Source of the DNA: Coemansia sp. RSA 1804
Taxonomy: Eukaryota > Kickxellomycota > Kickxellomycetes > Kickxellales > Kickxellaceae
Reading direction: 5' to 3'
Length of the DNA: 12,597 nt
Assembly: GCA_027578815.1 (NCBI GenBank)
Contig: JANBTH010000692.1
Location: forward strand, 1 to 12,597
Part shown: piece after piece, positions 1 through 8,880 of the stretch
Numbering within the stretch: the stretch's first letter is position 1
How the letters are laid out: each line of letters begins with the position of its first letter
Notes under the pieces: generated by a model
What the model was told of the DNA's origin: nothing
The model's database searches: none
What the model saw: the letters and a program-made list of their open reading frames with translations, nothing else
Translations under genes and position numbers: made by a program

Positions 1-1
1 G

Positions 2-3000
2 GAAACAACAGCCCATGCAACAAAGCTATACCACTGCATGGATATTGTCCAGACGCAGAATGATCTGGATGTCGATGTTAGCACTGGGCTGTCCACAAGC
101 GAGGCTGAGCGCCGGCTGACGGTGTATGGGCCAAACCAAATGCGCGGCGGAGGAGGGCCAAATGCATTCAAGATACTGTTTAGACAGGTGGCAAACCTGA
201 TGACGGTTATACTTGTGGCGGCAGTGATAGTTGCGTTTGTAACCAAGGACTGGATTGAAGCAGGTAAGTCAGCAGATAATTTAAGTCTAGATGCTGAGGT
301 GGATGTGGGTATGGATGCGGTGATCTGAACAGGTGATACTAAAACAGCAAAGGAACAAACTATATGGCGTGACATTCAACGATAACACCAACATGTGAAA
401 TAAAAAACAAAGTAGGAGTGGTTATCGGAGTTATTATACTCAACACGACAATTGGATTCATGCAAGAGTTCAAGGCGGAAAAAACAATGGATGCGCTGCG
501 CAAAATGTCGTCACCCACATCGCGTGTTCTGCGGAACGGCCACCAGGTTGTAGTTGCCACAATGGACCTGGTGCCCGGCGACGTTCTGTACCTAGAGTCC
601 GGAGACGTTGTTGGAGCAGACTGCCGGGTATTTGATGTGTTTAACTACGAGACAGACGAGGCGCTGCTTACGGGCGAGACGTTACCAGTCGCCAAGGAGG
701 AGGATGTTCTGGACGACCCAGAGATGGCGCTGGGCGACCGGATCAACCTGTCGTTTGCCAGCACAACGGTGACCAAGGGCCGGTCAAAGGCAATTGTGTA
801 TGCTACAGGCATGACGACGGAGGTTGGAAAGATCGCAAAGAAGCTGATGGAAAGCAACAAGAACAAGAAAACGCCGCTGCAGAGAAGCATGGACCGGATG
901 GCGTGGATTCTGCTGATCATAGCAATTGCCTCGGTTCTTATCGTGTTTGGAGCGAACAAGTTCAATATCAAGACCGAGGTGCTCATGTACGCAATCGGTC
1001 TAGCCATAGCCACAATCCCCGAGGGCCTGGTTGCAGTGGTGACGCTGACAATGTCGCTGGGCGTGAGTACGCTGGCCAAGAAGCGCGCGCTTGTCAGACA
1101 GCTTGTTGCGCTGGAGAGCCTGGGATCAGTGACAAACATATGCTCGGACAAGACGGGAACATTGACGCAGTCAAAGATGGTGCTTGTGCGCGCATGGCTT
1201 CCGGAGGAAGGGTTTTTCCGTGTATCTGGACTGGGATTCGAGCCCTCTGGCGATATCACCAAGAAGCAGAGGGTGGAGATGGATCCGACATCGGGTGAGC
1301 TCCATGTGAACTTTAGTCCAAATGACACAAGCCCCAGAGACATAGACGATGAGAAAAGGAGCCTGGTGTCGGTCAAAAGCAAAAACAGCTATGTGGAGGA
1401 GACGGTTGTGGTGCGTAACGACAGCATGTCGGCGTGCTTCCGGCGGCTAACTGAGGCAGCGGCGCTGTGCAACATGGCAGAGATCAAGCAGGACGAAGAG
1501 TCGGGCGAATGGTTTGGCATTGGCGACCCGACGGAGATTGCACTGCAAGTGTTTGCCACAAAGCTCTCGATGGGTAAGCCGGCGCTGACAACAGGAAGCA
1601 GCGAAGGCAAGGAAAGCGGGCGGTGGCGGCTGGTGTGCGAGTATCCGTTTGACTCTAGCATCAAGCGCATGAGCGTGGTAGTTAGCAACGATGCAGGCGA
1701 AAGGATTCTGTTCCTCAAGGGTGCGACAGAGCGTGTAGTGTCGTGCTGCAGTGGTCGACAGCAGGGAGAGACAGTAGAGAAGGTGGAACCCGAGGAGCTA
1801 CAAAAGTATCTAGATCCTCGGATCGAGGAGATGGGGCGCGACGGACTGCGCGTGCTCTCAATCGCGTTCCGGAAGCTGGGTGCCAGCGAGGAGGAGATCG
1901 ATCTACACAAGGTAGATCGTGAGCAGATAGAGACGCAGATGGTGTTCCTCGGACTGGTTGGAATATACGATCCGCCGCGGCCAGAGTCATTGCCCAGCGT
2001 AATGGAGTGCTATCGCGCGGGAATCCAGGTGACAATGCTGACGGGCGACCATCCAGAGACGGCGGCGGCCATTGCGCGGCAGGTGGGAATTCTGCAGGAG
2101 CCCGACTCCGATGCCAATGGCAATAAAGATACTGAAACGCACGCAGTCGTCAGCATGGGGCCGCCTGTGATGACGGCGCGCGAGTTCGATGCGCTGACAG
2201 AGGAGGAGATAGATGCCCTGGGCGAGCTGCCGCGCGTTATAGCCCGATGCAGCCCCGACACAAAGGTCAAGATGATCGAGGCGATGCATCGGCGGCGCGG
2301 CATCGTAGCAATGACAGGCGACGGTGTCAATGACTCGCCATCGCTTAAGTTTGCAGACGTTGGGATTGCGATGGGCCAGTCGGGATCTGACGTGGCCAAG
2401 CAGGCGTCGGAGATCATCCTGACAGACGACAACTTTGCGACGATTGTGCGTGCAATCCGCGAAGGCCGGCGTGTCTTCAGCAACATCCAGCGCTTCTGCT
2501 CGCTGCTGATTGCCGGCAACGTGGGCGAGCTGGTGTGTCTGCTGGTTGGGCTGGCGTTCCGGGACCGGCTGGGCGAGACGGTGTTTCCGCTGTCGCCGGT
2601 GGCGATTCTGGTCAATAACCTTCTGACAGGCACGCCGCCAGCCATGGCGCTGGGCGCCGAGAAGGCGTGGCCAACAATCATGGATGAGCCGCCGCGCGAC
2701 CCGACGTCGGGGCTTTTCACGTGGGAGGTGCTGTGCGACATTGCGTTCCACGGAATGGCCATTGCGCTGCTGTCGATTGCCGACTTCTGGGTCATCATCG
2801 GCGGCTTTGGCAACGGCGACATGGGCGAGCACTGCAACAGCGAGTACTCGTCAGCCTGCGACCTTGTGTTCCGCGCACGCGGCGCTGTCTTCGCTACTCT
2901 GACCATTGCCATTCTGCTGCACGCCTACAACTGCCGCCGCATCCGCGGACCCATGTGGTCGTTCCGCATGCTGCGGCGTGTGCACGAGAATCGCATTCTG

Positions 3001-3294
3001 TTCTTCGGCTTCCTCAGCGGCATTGTGCTCTGTCTGCTGTGCATCTACGTGCCTGGCCTCAACACAAAGGTCCTCAAGATGAAGGGCTTTGGCTGGGAGT
3101 GGGGTGTTGTGCTGGTGACGCTGCTTGTCTTCCTGATTCTGTCCGAGGTCTACAAGTTTGCCAAGCGCAAGCTGCTGAAGCCGCTCTCCATTGCCACCGA
3201 CGAGCAGGAGCGGCTGCAGCGCATCTGGACCGAGACCACCACACTCAACAGCCTCGGTGGCGACGCCAAGAGCCCTAAGGAGCCCAAGAGATAG
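2..3294 (+). CDS. ENA-type P-type ATPase, Na+ (or K+) efflux pump (type IID), 5' partial, one intron
   Basis: Exports Na+ (or K+) across the plasma membrane using ATP. The coding sequence joins 2-263 and 416-3294; the reading frame is open to the left edge, so the true start may lie outside and the Met at 38 is probably internal. About 1046 residues are visible, near the family's usual length. In visible numbering: TM1 at about 64-80 and TM2 at 89-106, flanking the intron; actuator TGE 173-175; TM3 249-267; TM4 277-300 containing IPEGL (E290); phosphorylation motif CSDKTGTLTQ with Asp332; nucleotide-domain KGA 522-524; TGD 630-632; GDGVND 722-727; several membrane segments after that. The blocks GDPTEIALQVFATKL, FLGLVGIYDPPR and VIARCSPDTKVKMIEAMHRR are typical of fungal ENA pumps rather than SERCA or PMR1 types. 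Ion specificity (Na+ versus K+) cannot be read from the sequence. It converges on the stress-protein gene downstream. Confidence 0.93.
264..415 (+). other. Spliceosomal intron in the ENA ATPase gene (152 bp)
   Basis: The donor GTAAGT at 264 and acceptor TAG ending at 415 remove in-frame stops (TGA at 326-328). The junction rejoins a split Gly codon (G + GA), giving ...DWIEAG|VVIGVIILN..., which matches the family between TM1 and TM2. Branch-point candidates are TACTAAA at 337-343 and GATAAC at 381-386. The stretch before the acceptor is A-rich rather than pyrimidine-rich. The length is not a multiple of three, so retaining the intron would truncate the pump. Confidence 0.9.
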
Positions 3295-3337
3295 AGATAT
3301 AGCCAGACACAGGCTTTCCCCCTCTTTTTATCTTTTC

Positions 3338-3343
3338 TTTATT
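3338..3343 (-). terminator. Putative poly(A) signal for the stress-protein gene
   Basis: AATAAA on the minus strand (TTTATT on the plus strand), about 100 nt after the stop of the minus-strand gene. The two convergent genes have only 148 bp between their stops, so their 3' untranslated regions probably overlap. No canonical plus-strand AATAAA is visible here for the ATPase gene. Confidence 0.4.
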
Positions 3344-3442
3344 ACTTCAACAAAACACTCGTCAAATAATTACACCGCTTTTTCGCCACCTGCCAGGAGG
3401 GAGGGTCTCCTGGGACGCTTGGGCAATGGGGGAGAGCCCGCC

Positions 3443-3955
3443 TCACTTGTCGCGCTCATCGTCAGACACATCATACTCGTCCTTGACCACCATCACCGGA
3501 CACCGGAGCCGCTGCAGCAGATAGTCGCTGACGTGGCCGGCAACCATCGATTTGAAGGCCGACTCGGCGGTCCGCCCAACAACCACCAGATCCACGGTCG
3601 TGTGCAGCCCGTCCTCGATGAAGCTAACCACGATGGGCCCAACGCTGCCCTCGTCCTTGACCGAGATCCACTCGTACTCCACCAGGCTCTCGAACCGCGA
3701 CAGAAACTGCTTGCATTTTGTCATTGCGCCCTCGGCGTCCTCGCGGATGTCTGCGTTGAGCTGCTCCGTCTGTCGGTTGATGAGCCCAAGCCCCGTGCGC
3801 CGGTACAGCGCTACCACGTAGAGGAATATCAGCCGGTACTTTACCTTTAGCTTCACGCACAGCGAACACGCATACTCTGCTGCCGCAAACCCCTCGCGCG
3901 TCCCGTCTACTCTGACCACCACCGTGTATGGCCGTCCGGTGTTGTGCATTTCCAT
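3443..3955 (-). CDS. Universal stress protein (UspA-like) domain protein
   Basis: A 170-residue single-domain protein of the UspA fold, which often binds ATP and is linked to stress responses; the cellular role here is unknown. Strand 1 with an Asp is YTVVVRVDG (residues 10-18). A long helical middle follows. The last strand block runs from DLVVVGR (G127) to RCPVMVV near the C-terminus. The usual phosphate loop G-2x-G-9x-G-(S/T) is present in outline but changed: G127, Ala130 in place of the second Gly, G140, then His141 in place of Ser/Thr. ATP binding may therefore be altered or lost. The C-terminus is an acidic tail (DEYDVSDDERDK). The ATG at 3955 is the first in frame, and a second Met lies two codons later. 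It has no introns. The upstream minus strand carries a CT-rich leader and a 12-base C tract. Confidence 0.8.
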   Translation of the reverse strand: MEMHNTGRPYTVVVRVDGTREGFAAAEYACSLCVKLKVKYRLIFLYVVALYRRTGLGLINRQTEQLNADIREDAEGAMTKCKQFLSRFESLVEYEWISVKDEGSVGPIVVSFIEDGLHTTVDLVVVGRTAESAFKSMVAGHVSDYLLQRLRCPVMVVKDEYDVSDDERDK

Positions 3956-4030
3956 TCTTCTATCCTTCCCCAGTCAACGTTAACTGTCTCCTTTTTGCTG
4001 CGCCAAACTCGGGGCTTGTATCTGCTGTTT

Positions 4031-4042
4031 GGGGGGGGGGGG
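4031..4042 (-). repeat. G12/C12 homopolymer in the leader of the stress-protein gene
   Basis: Twelve consecutive G on the plus strand. Read on the minus strand this is a C tract directly after TTTTCTCTC, about 75 bp upstream of the stress-protein ATG. It is either a promoter or leader tract or a length-variable homopolymer. Confidence 0.7.
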
Positions 4043-4250
4043 AGAGAAAAGCGCTGTGTTGGGGGTTGTTTTTAGTATCTCAAGTCTTGCATATGAAATA
4101 TAATATGGAAAAAGAGGACTACGGTTTTACTTAAATTCCAAATGCTGCTTCAATTTAACACTACAGAATGAAAGACGCAAAGAGAGACGCAGAAAAACAA
4201 TAGTAGTGTATGTGGAAGCCTTGCATCCTTTTTCTGTGCGCTGAGAATAA

Positions 4251-4268
4251 TGGTGGTGGTGGTGGTGG
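4251..4268 (+). repeat. (TGG)6 trinucleotide microsatellite
   Basis: Six perfect TGG units. They give a poly-Val run in the plus frame that starts with the ATG at 4250, and a poly-His run in a minus frame. They are more likely a simple repeat than part of a gene. Confidence 0.75.
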
Positions 4269-4945
4269 GATATGCAGCCAACTGCCCTTGTTGTCTGGTT
4301 TATGGCCTGGGGTCGTCTGACCCGCATTTTGCTATTTTTCTACTTGCCATTCTAGGCCCACCACCCTTTTCACCTTCAGATGCATGGAATGAGGAGAATA
4401 GGGGGAATTCTCCTATCCTGCTTCTCACTTTTACTTGCCCGGGTTATCAAACGGGAAAGCCCTTCTTTCCCTTGCATGGCAAGTGTGGATTGTTTAGCCA
4501 AGCCCTATTGAGCCTCCCTCCCACTTCCATCCTTCTTCTGCATGTCTGCGGCAGTTGACATGGAATAACACAAAAAGAACACCATTCATCCATTTCATTT
4601 CATTTTGAAATAAAAACTTTATCCCTCTTTTAGAACTTTGCAACATCTGAACAAAAACAACAACAAAAAGTGAGAATGAATTGCCCGGGAAAAAATCAAC
4701 AACCTCGCACATGCCAATTGTAAGAGCTTGTGCTCATTCTGAATCACCACACCATAAATGGGAGGATTCCTTTCTTCTCTTTTTGTAACACTGGGATCCG
4801 TTTTTTTCTCTCTTTCCCCCCCCCACCCAAAACCCTAACCGCACTTTTTCTCTTCTGCTATTCTACAGTCATATATACAAACAGAAGAAAGCCAGCCAGC
4901 CCCCACCTCCTTTTCTCTTCCCCAACTTGTATTCAACTCCCCAAC

Positions 4946-4954
4946 TATAAAAAG
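4946..4954 (+). promoter_or_regulatory. TATA box of the HAD_SAK gene
   Basis: TATAAAAAG, followed by a strongly pyrimidine-rich stretch. There is no ATG between the expected transcription start (about 4975-5000) and 5053. It lies 272 bp upstream of the favoured start codon at 5218 and 107 bp upstream of the alternative at 5053. Confidence 0.55.
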
Positions 4955-5217
4955 GCTTCTCTTCCTTTCTTGTACGCACATCCTTCTTTTTTTTCTTACT
5001 TTTCTTCATATCTTTCATCTACTCTTTTAAAAAAAGGCTTGCATCAAAGTGTATGAGGCCTTGTTTGTTTTTCTCTTTACCACTTCTGCATTCGTTTCAG
5101 CTTCACAAGCGTCTTTGTTTTGTATCTTCGCTTTTTGCATTTCCATCGTCTCTTGTCTCTGCATCAAACCACAGCTGCCATTCTGGTGTCTCTGTAATCC
5201 CTGCTTTGCTCGGTACT

Positions 5218-7005
5218 ATGCCCAACACCTCGTGCGGTTCTGCTCAGATCACAACCAGCGCTGCGGATGGTCTTGGCCTGCTTGCCGCATCCGTTTCTCC
5301 GCAGCACACTGCCTCGGATGTTACGCCAGTCCCTATACTGAAGAACGGACTGCCACAGCAGCAGCAGCAGGATCAAAAGAAGAAACAACACCGGTCATTT
5401 TCTCCTCCCCGCTCTACAAGACCCACCAATGCATTCCGCCAGGAGGGCTCTACTATGGTCGATACATCGTTTCCGACTTATCCCAGCACCGTGGACTGGG
5501 ACCTGCCAATCCAGGAGACCGACTTTCTCTACCGGAGACAGATAGCCGGTCTTCGGCCGCGTAGAGCAGGAGTAACCAAGGTGTCGATATTTGACTTTGA
5601 CAACACGCTGTTCAAATCACCACTGCCCAACCCGCGCATCTGGGACAAAACACTGATTGGCATGCTCAAGAGCACTGATCTCGGGTGGTTCCACGACTCC
5701 CGAACTCTTGACAAGCCGTATCTCAAGTACACGCGCAACCACTGGATTGGGGAAACCGTCAAGCAGGTTCGCAATGAGGTCATGAATTCAGACACCACGC
5801 TTGTTGTGCTGCTGACCGGGAGATCCCACTCCTCGTACAGACCCCTGATACTGGATCTGGTGTCCCGCAACCCTGATCTGCACTTTGATTTGGTTGTTCT
5901 GAAGGAAACGCCAACCAGACAGTCGCCCCTGATGTCTCCAGTCGGATCCCCCGCCCCCAACTCATCCGCCGCGCGCGCAGCTACCCCGCTGACCTTTGAC
6001 TACAAGATGCGCGTAGTCGAGGATATTGTCACCGCATTCCCCGCCATCAGCCAGATCAAGATGTGGGACGACCGAATCAACCACTGCCACAGAATGCAGC
6101 AGTACCTGGATGCGCTAAAGTTCCGCACGGGGACCAGGTTTTCGGATGCGGCTGTTCTCTACGTGCCGCCGCAGACGATCTACATGGATCCCGCCAAGGA
6201 GCGGCGTCTTGTTCGCAGCATGATTGACGCCCACAATGACCACGTACACGAGCGCGCGCTTACCTGCGGAATCGGACCCGACCATAAGGACTATTCTGTG
6301 GGGACGCTGCAGACGCAGAGCAGGTTGGCCTACGTTGGCGTGACTTTGTTGCCCCAAAGTACGGCTTCCCTGCAAGCGGAAGTGCGAAGTCCCCGCGGTT
6401 GGACGTTGGATGCCACCCATATGGTGCTTGTGGATGAGGGCGATGCCAGCGAGACGGTTCTGCAAACGCAGCTTGGTGCAAAGGACGGCGACATCGTCAC
6501 TGTTGTTGTCGATTGTATCGGCACTATCCCGGGCGCCACCATTGCTGTGCGGGTGGCAGAGGTCAGGGATGCACTGGGAAATGCGTTGAAGCCAAAGCCA
6601 AACACCGATGACAACGACATCGATGAAGGCAATAATTCTACGCCGTATATCACGGTGGCGTACAACGGGGTCGAGGGTTACCGGCTATCGAGGGGCGATA
6701 ATATTCGGAGATGGCGACCGCTTGCGTCGGGCAGGCTTGTTCTGGAGGGCGTTATTGGGAAGCACTCCCTGACAGCAGCTTCCCTGGTTATGCCGAAACC
6801 TGTCATTAACGAGGTCAGCGTCGGTCGCCTTGTTTGCAACTACTGGCCCGAACTCCGCGGCAAGGAAATCGGCACTAAAATCAGCGAAATCAACCGCCGG
6901 CTGGACGAGCGCGGGATTGAGAATCTCCAGATTAACAAGGATGCGATTGAGGAGATTGTAAAATCCCATGCTTTTAAAACACAAGAACAAGAGCTACCGC
7001 CATGA
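5218..7005 (+). CDS. HAD-superfamily 'Swiss Army Knife RNA repair-like' (HAD_SAK_1) protein
   Basis: 595 residues from the ATG at 5218. An in-frame ATG at 5053 would add 55 residues, but that stretch is pyrimidine-rich, Phe/Leu/Ser/Cys-biased and T-ending in third codon positions, like an untranslated leader. GTATGA (5051) and TTTCAG (5095-5100) could even bound a small leader intron. The N-terminal ~100 residues are low-complexity, with a short Gln run. The HAD core then shows motif I DFDNT (D126, D128, T130), motif II LLTGR (T200) and motif IV MWDDR (D284, D285), so the phosphatase residues look intact. The C-terminal half contains THMVLV (H401) and PYITVA (Y477), spaced like the paired motifs of 2H phosphoesterases but degenerate. 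The family is linked by name to RNA end repair; substrate and pathway here are unproven. It has no introns. A poly(A) signal follows at 7010. Confidence 0.82.
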   Translation: MPNTSCGSAQITTSAADGLGLLAASVSPQHTASDVTPVPILKNGLPQQQQQDQKKKQHRSFSPPRSTRPTNAFRQEGSTMVDTSFPTYPSTVDWDLPIQETDFLYRRQIAGLRPRRAGVTKVSIFDFDNTLFKSPLPNPRIWDKTLIGMLKSTDLGWFHDSRTLDKPYLKYTRNHWIGETVKQVRNEVMNSDTTLVVLLTGRSHSSYRPLILDLVSRNPDLHFDLVVLKETPTRQSPLMSPVGSPAPNSSAARAATPLTFDYKMRVVEDIVTAFPAISQIKMWDDRINHCHRMQQYLDALKFRTGTRFSDAAVLYVPPQTIYMDPAKERRLVRSMIDAHNDHVHERALTCGIGPDHKDYSVGTLQTQSRLAYVGVTLLPQSTASLQAEVRSPRGWTLDATHMVLVDEGDASETVLQTQLGAKDGDIVTVVVDCIGTIPGATIAVRVAEVRDALGNALKPKPNTDDNDIDEGNNSTPYITVAYNGVEGYRLSRGDNIRRWRPLASGRLVLEGVIGKHSLTAASLVMPKPVINEVSVGRLVCNYWPELRGKEIGTKISEINRRLDERGIENLQINKDAIEEIVKSHAFKTQEQELPP

Positions 7006-7009
7006 ATCA

Positions 7010-7015
7010 AATAAA
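7010..7015 (+). terminator. Poly(A) signal of the HAD_SAK gene
   Basis: AATAAA five bases after the TGA stop, followed by a T-rich ATATTTTATTTTT stretch. A second AATAAA at 7100 could serve as an alternative distal site. Confidence 0.45.
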
Positions 7016-7082
7016 ACTGCATAATATTTTATTTTTCTAGGCGAGCCCTTGCCAAAATGAAGAGTTGGTTTTTGCCAAGAAA

Positions 7083-7100
7083 AAACAAACAAACAAACAA
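7083..7100 (+). repeat. (AAAC)n tetranucleotide microsatellite
   Basis: Four to five tandem AAAC/ACAA units in the 3' flank of the HAD_SAK gene, running directly into an AATAAA. Confidence 0.65.
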
Positions 7101-7114
7101 ATAAAAACTTTATT
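7100..7114. terminator. Palindromic, possibly bidirectional poly(A) element
   Basis: AATAAA-AAC-TTTATT reads as a poly(A) signal on both strands. Fifteen bases of it (AAATAAAAACTTTAT, 7099-7113) recur at 4608-4622 on the same strand. It could end the HAD_SAK transcript on the plus strand; no confident minus-strand gene ends here. Confidence 0.35.
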
Positions 7115-8724
7115 ATACTTTTGCCTTTTCTTTCTTTCTTTTTGCTGTGGGACTAGAGAACCTACCTACTTCATCCACCAATAAGACAAGAATGTCCAAG
7201 CTTGCCAAGAACACAGAGAGACTGCTATTTCTACTATCATTGCGCTGCTTGTTCTTTTTCTTCTTCTTCAACGATGGTGGTAGAGGCGAATGCAAGCCGA
7301 GTTTCCCTCTAGACAGGCAAGAATTACAAAATACTAGCGCATTATTCAGTTGAATACTCTTGTAAAATAACAAATAAAAACACCCATCTACATGTTTACA
7401 GACTGTTGAAAGTGAGAGATAGTAAAAAATTTGTGAACGTGATGGGAATATTGTGCAAAATGTATGCGCTGTACAGAATTACTAGCCAATATACACATTG
7501 AGGCCAAATATCTAGCCGGGGCCGGTTTTTCTTTTTTCCTCCTTTGCTCCCTTTATAAAAAATTCGTTCTTTCTGGTTAAATTGCCATATATGATCACAG
7601 AAAATATGAAACCAGACAAAGCTATAGCTTTCTAGCGTGAGTAGGATATATATATATAGATATAGATACAAGGGTGGTTCGCAAAGAAAATAAAGAAAAA
7701 AGAAAAAGATCATGAGAACAATGAATACAACTTCCCTTCGTTTTCCTCTTCTGTTTAAAAACGCATCTTTGTAGCTGAAGCAACAAAAGAAAAACAAAAA
7801 CAAAAGGCGAATCTATTTCTTTTCTATGTAAAAGCGGTCTTTCAAATAGAAAGAACTTCTTTCCTTTCTTTTTGGGGGTTCTTTATCCCTCTCGAATTAC
7901 ATCTTCCATACTGTTATTTATATTTTCTTAGTATCCTTTGTGGAAAGAACGAAAGACAAGATCTCTTGGAAAAGGATAAAAAGGATGGGTTTCCATGCTG
8001 TAGTTTTATTGCTAACAAAAGCATACTGCCACTTTGAAAGAGGGATTATTCTGCACTCCATTTTGGGTCTGGTAAGCAGATAGAGAGGGAACAAGATTTG
8101 TTGGATACATTATGCATTGTAGAAACGGAAATGAGAAAATAGAGTCGCTTTGCATTCTAGCCACATATCTGGAGCACATTATATTTTTTACGATAGTTAA
8201 TATTTTTTTGGTTTCTTTTTCTTCGTCCCTTTTCTTTTTCCCTTGCAGCACACGCCATCTATATATTTCTTGTCTTCTTTTTCAGATTCTCTATTTTATT
8301 TGCTGTTCTTTGTATATTGTGGCTGCCCATCCCAAAAAATTTTACAGGAAGGATTTTTGAATACATATATAAAGCCATTTGGCAGCCGGCAAAGGTCTCT
8401 ACGAAAAAGAAGAAATTTCATCCTTGCATCTATTCATCTTGCATTCAAAAACATCCTCACTTTTTTATTGTTCCTTTTTGTTCAACATAGTTTAACATTG
8501 AAAAAGTAGTTGCAGTCCGTTGGAAGGACCATTTTTGTGTATATATTAGTTCATTCCTTTTTTCGGCTGCATTCATCCATCCATTCATCCACTCAGTCTA
8601 CTCATTCGCTTTTTTGCATCTTCAATCTTGTGTATCTTATATTTTGCCAGCGTCATTCTTGTACTCTTATAATTTTTTGCTTGCTCACAATCTACTCTCA
8701 TCTTTTTGTTGTTGCTCCCGGTTC

Positions 8725-8744
8725 CCACTCCACTCCACTCCACT
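8725..8744 (+). repeat. (CCACT)4 pentanucleotide repeat
   Basis: Four perfect CCACT units in the pyrimidine-rich region about 170 bp upstream of the microprotein ATG. Confidence 0.7.
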
Positions 8745-8855
8745 TCATTAAACCCAATCTCAAGTCGACAAGAAAAGAGGGAAAAAAGAAAGAGACCTTA
8801 TTCTTCTTTTTCTGCTCAAATCCCTCTAGCTGCATCCATTATACAAGATAATCAA

Positions 8856-8880
8856 GCACAGCACAGCACAGCACAGCACA
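8856..8880 (+). repeat. (GCACA)5 pentanucleotide repeat in the probable 5' UTR
   Basis: Five perfect GCACA units ending 29 bp before the microprotein ATG. The tract and the following purine-rich stretch contain no ATG. An in-frame TGA at 8883-8885 separates the repeat from the coding frame. Confidence 0.8.

Larger units (their letters stand above)
3956..4945. other. Intergenic spacer between the stress-protein gene and the HAD-protein promoter
   Basis: About 1 kb without a confident gene. It holds a G12 tract (4031-4042), six TGG repeats (4251-4268), a moderately GC-rich stretch (about 4260-4560) with a 102-codon orphan open frame, AATAAA at 4609-4614, a C9 tract (4816-4824), and AAACCCTAA (4830-4838), which resembles the 'telo box' found in some eukaryotic promoters. 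No tRNA-like or structural RNA pattern was recognised. Confidence 0.6.

Noticed and set aside
1987..2912. Long minus-strand open frames (281 and 300 codons) antisense to the ATPase
   Set aside because: They lie wholly inside the conserved P-type ATPase coding sequence, have biased composition and no family motif; they follow from the GC-rich codon usage of the real gene.
4127..4327. Minus-strand 66-codon frame with a His run
   Set aside because: The His run is just the (TGG)6 repeat read backwards; no other coding evidence.
7113..7373. Minus-strand 86-codon frame with a Lys run
   Set aside because: It begins at a TTG, is low-complexity (poly-Lys from T-rich DNA), and has no motif.
8011..8160. 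Possible splice signals (GTAAGC near 8071, CTAG near 8158) suggesting a hidden spliced gene
   Set aside because: The flanking sequence has no coding-like composition or motif, so isolated splice-like words in AT-rich DNA are not sufficient.
7396..8851. Phe/Tyr/Leu-rich frames in the AT-rich spacer (for example 7396-7803 minus, 8510-8851 plus)
   Set aside because: Composition follows directly from T-rich DNA; there is no codon-position bias and no recognisable domain.
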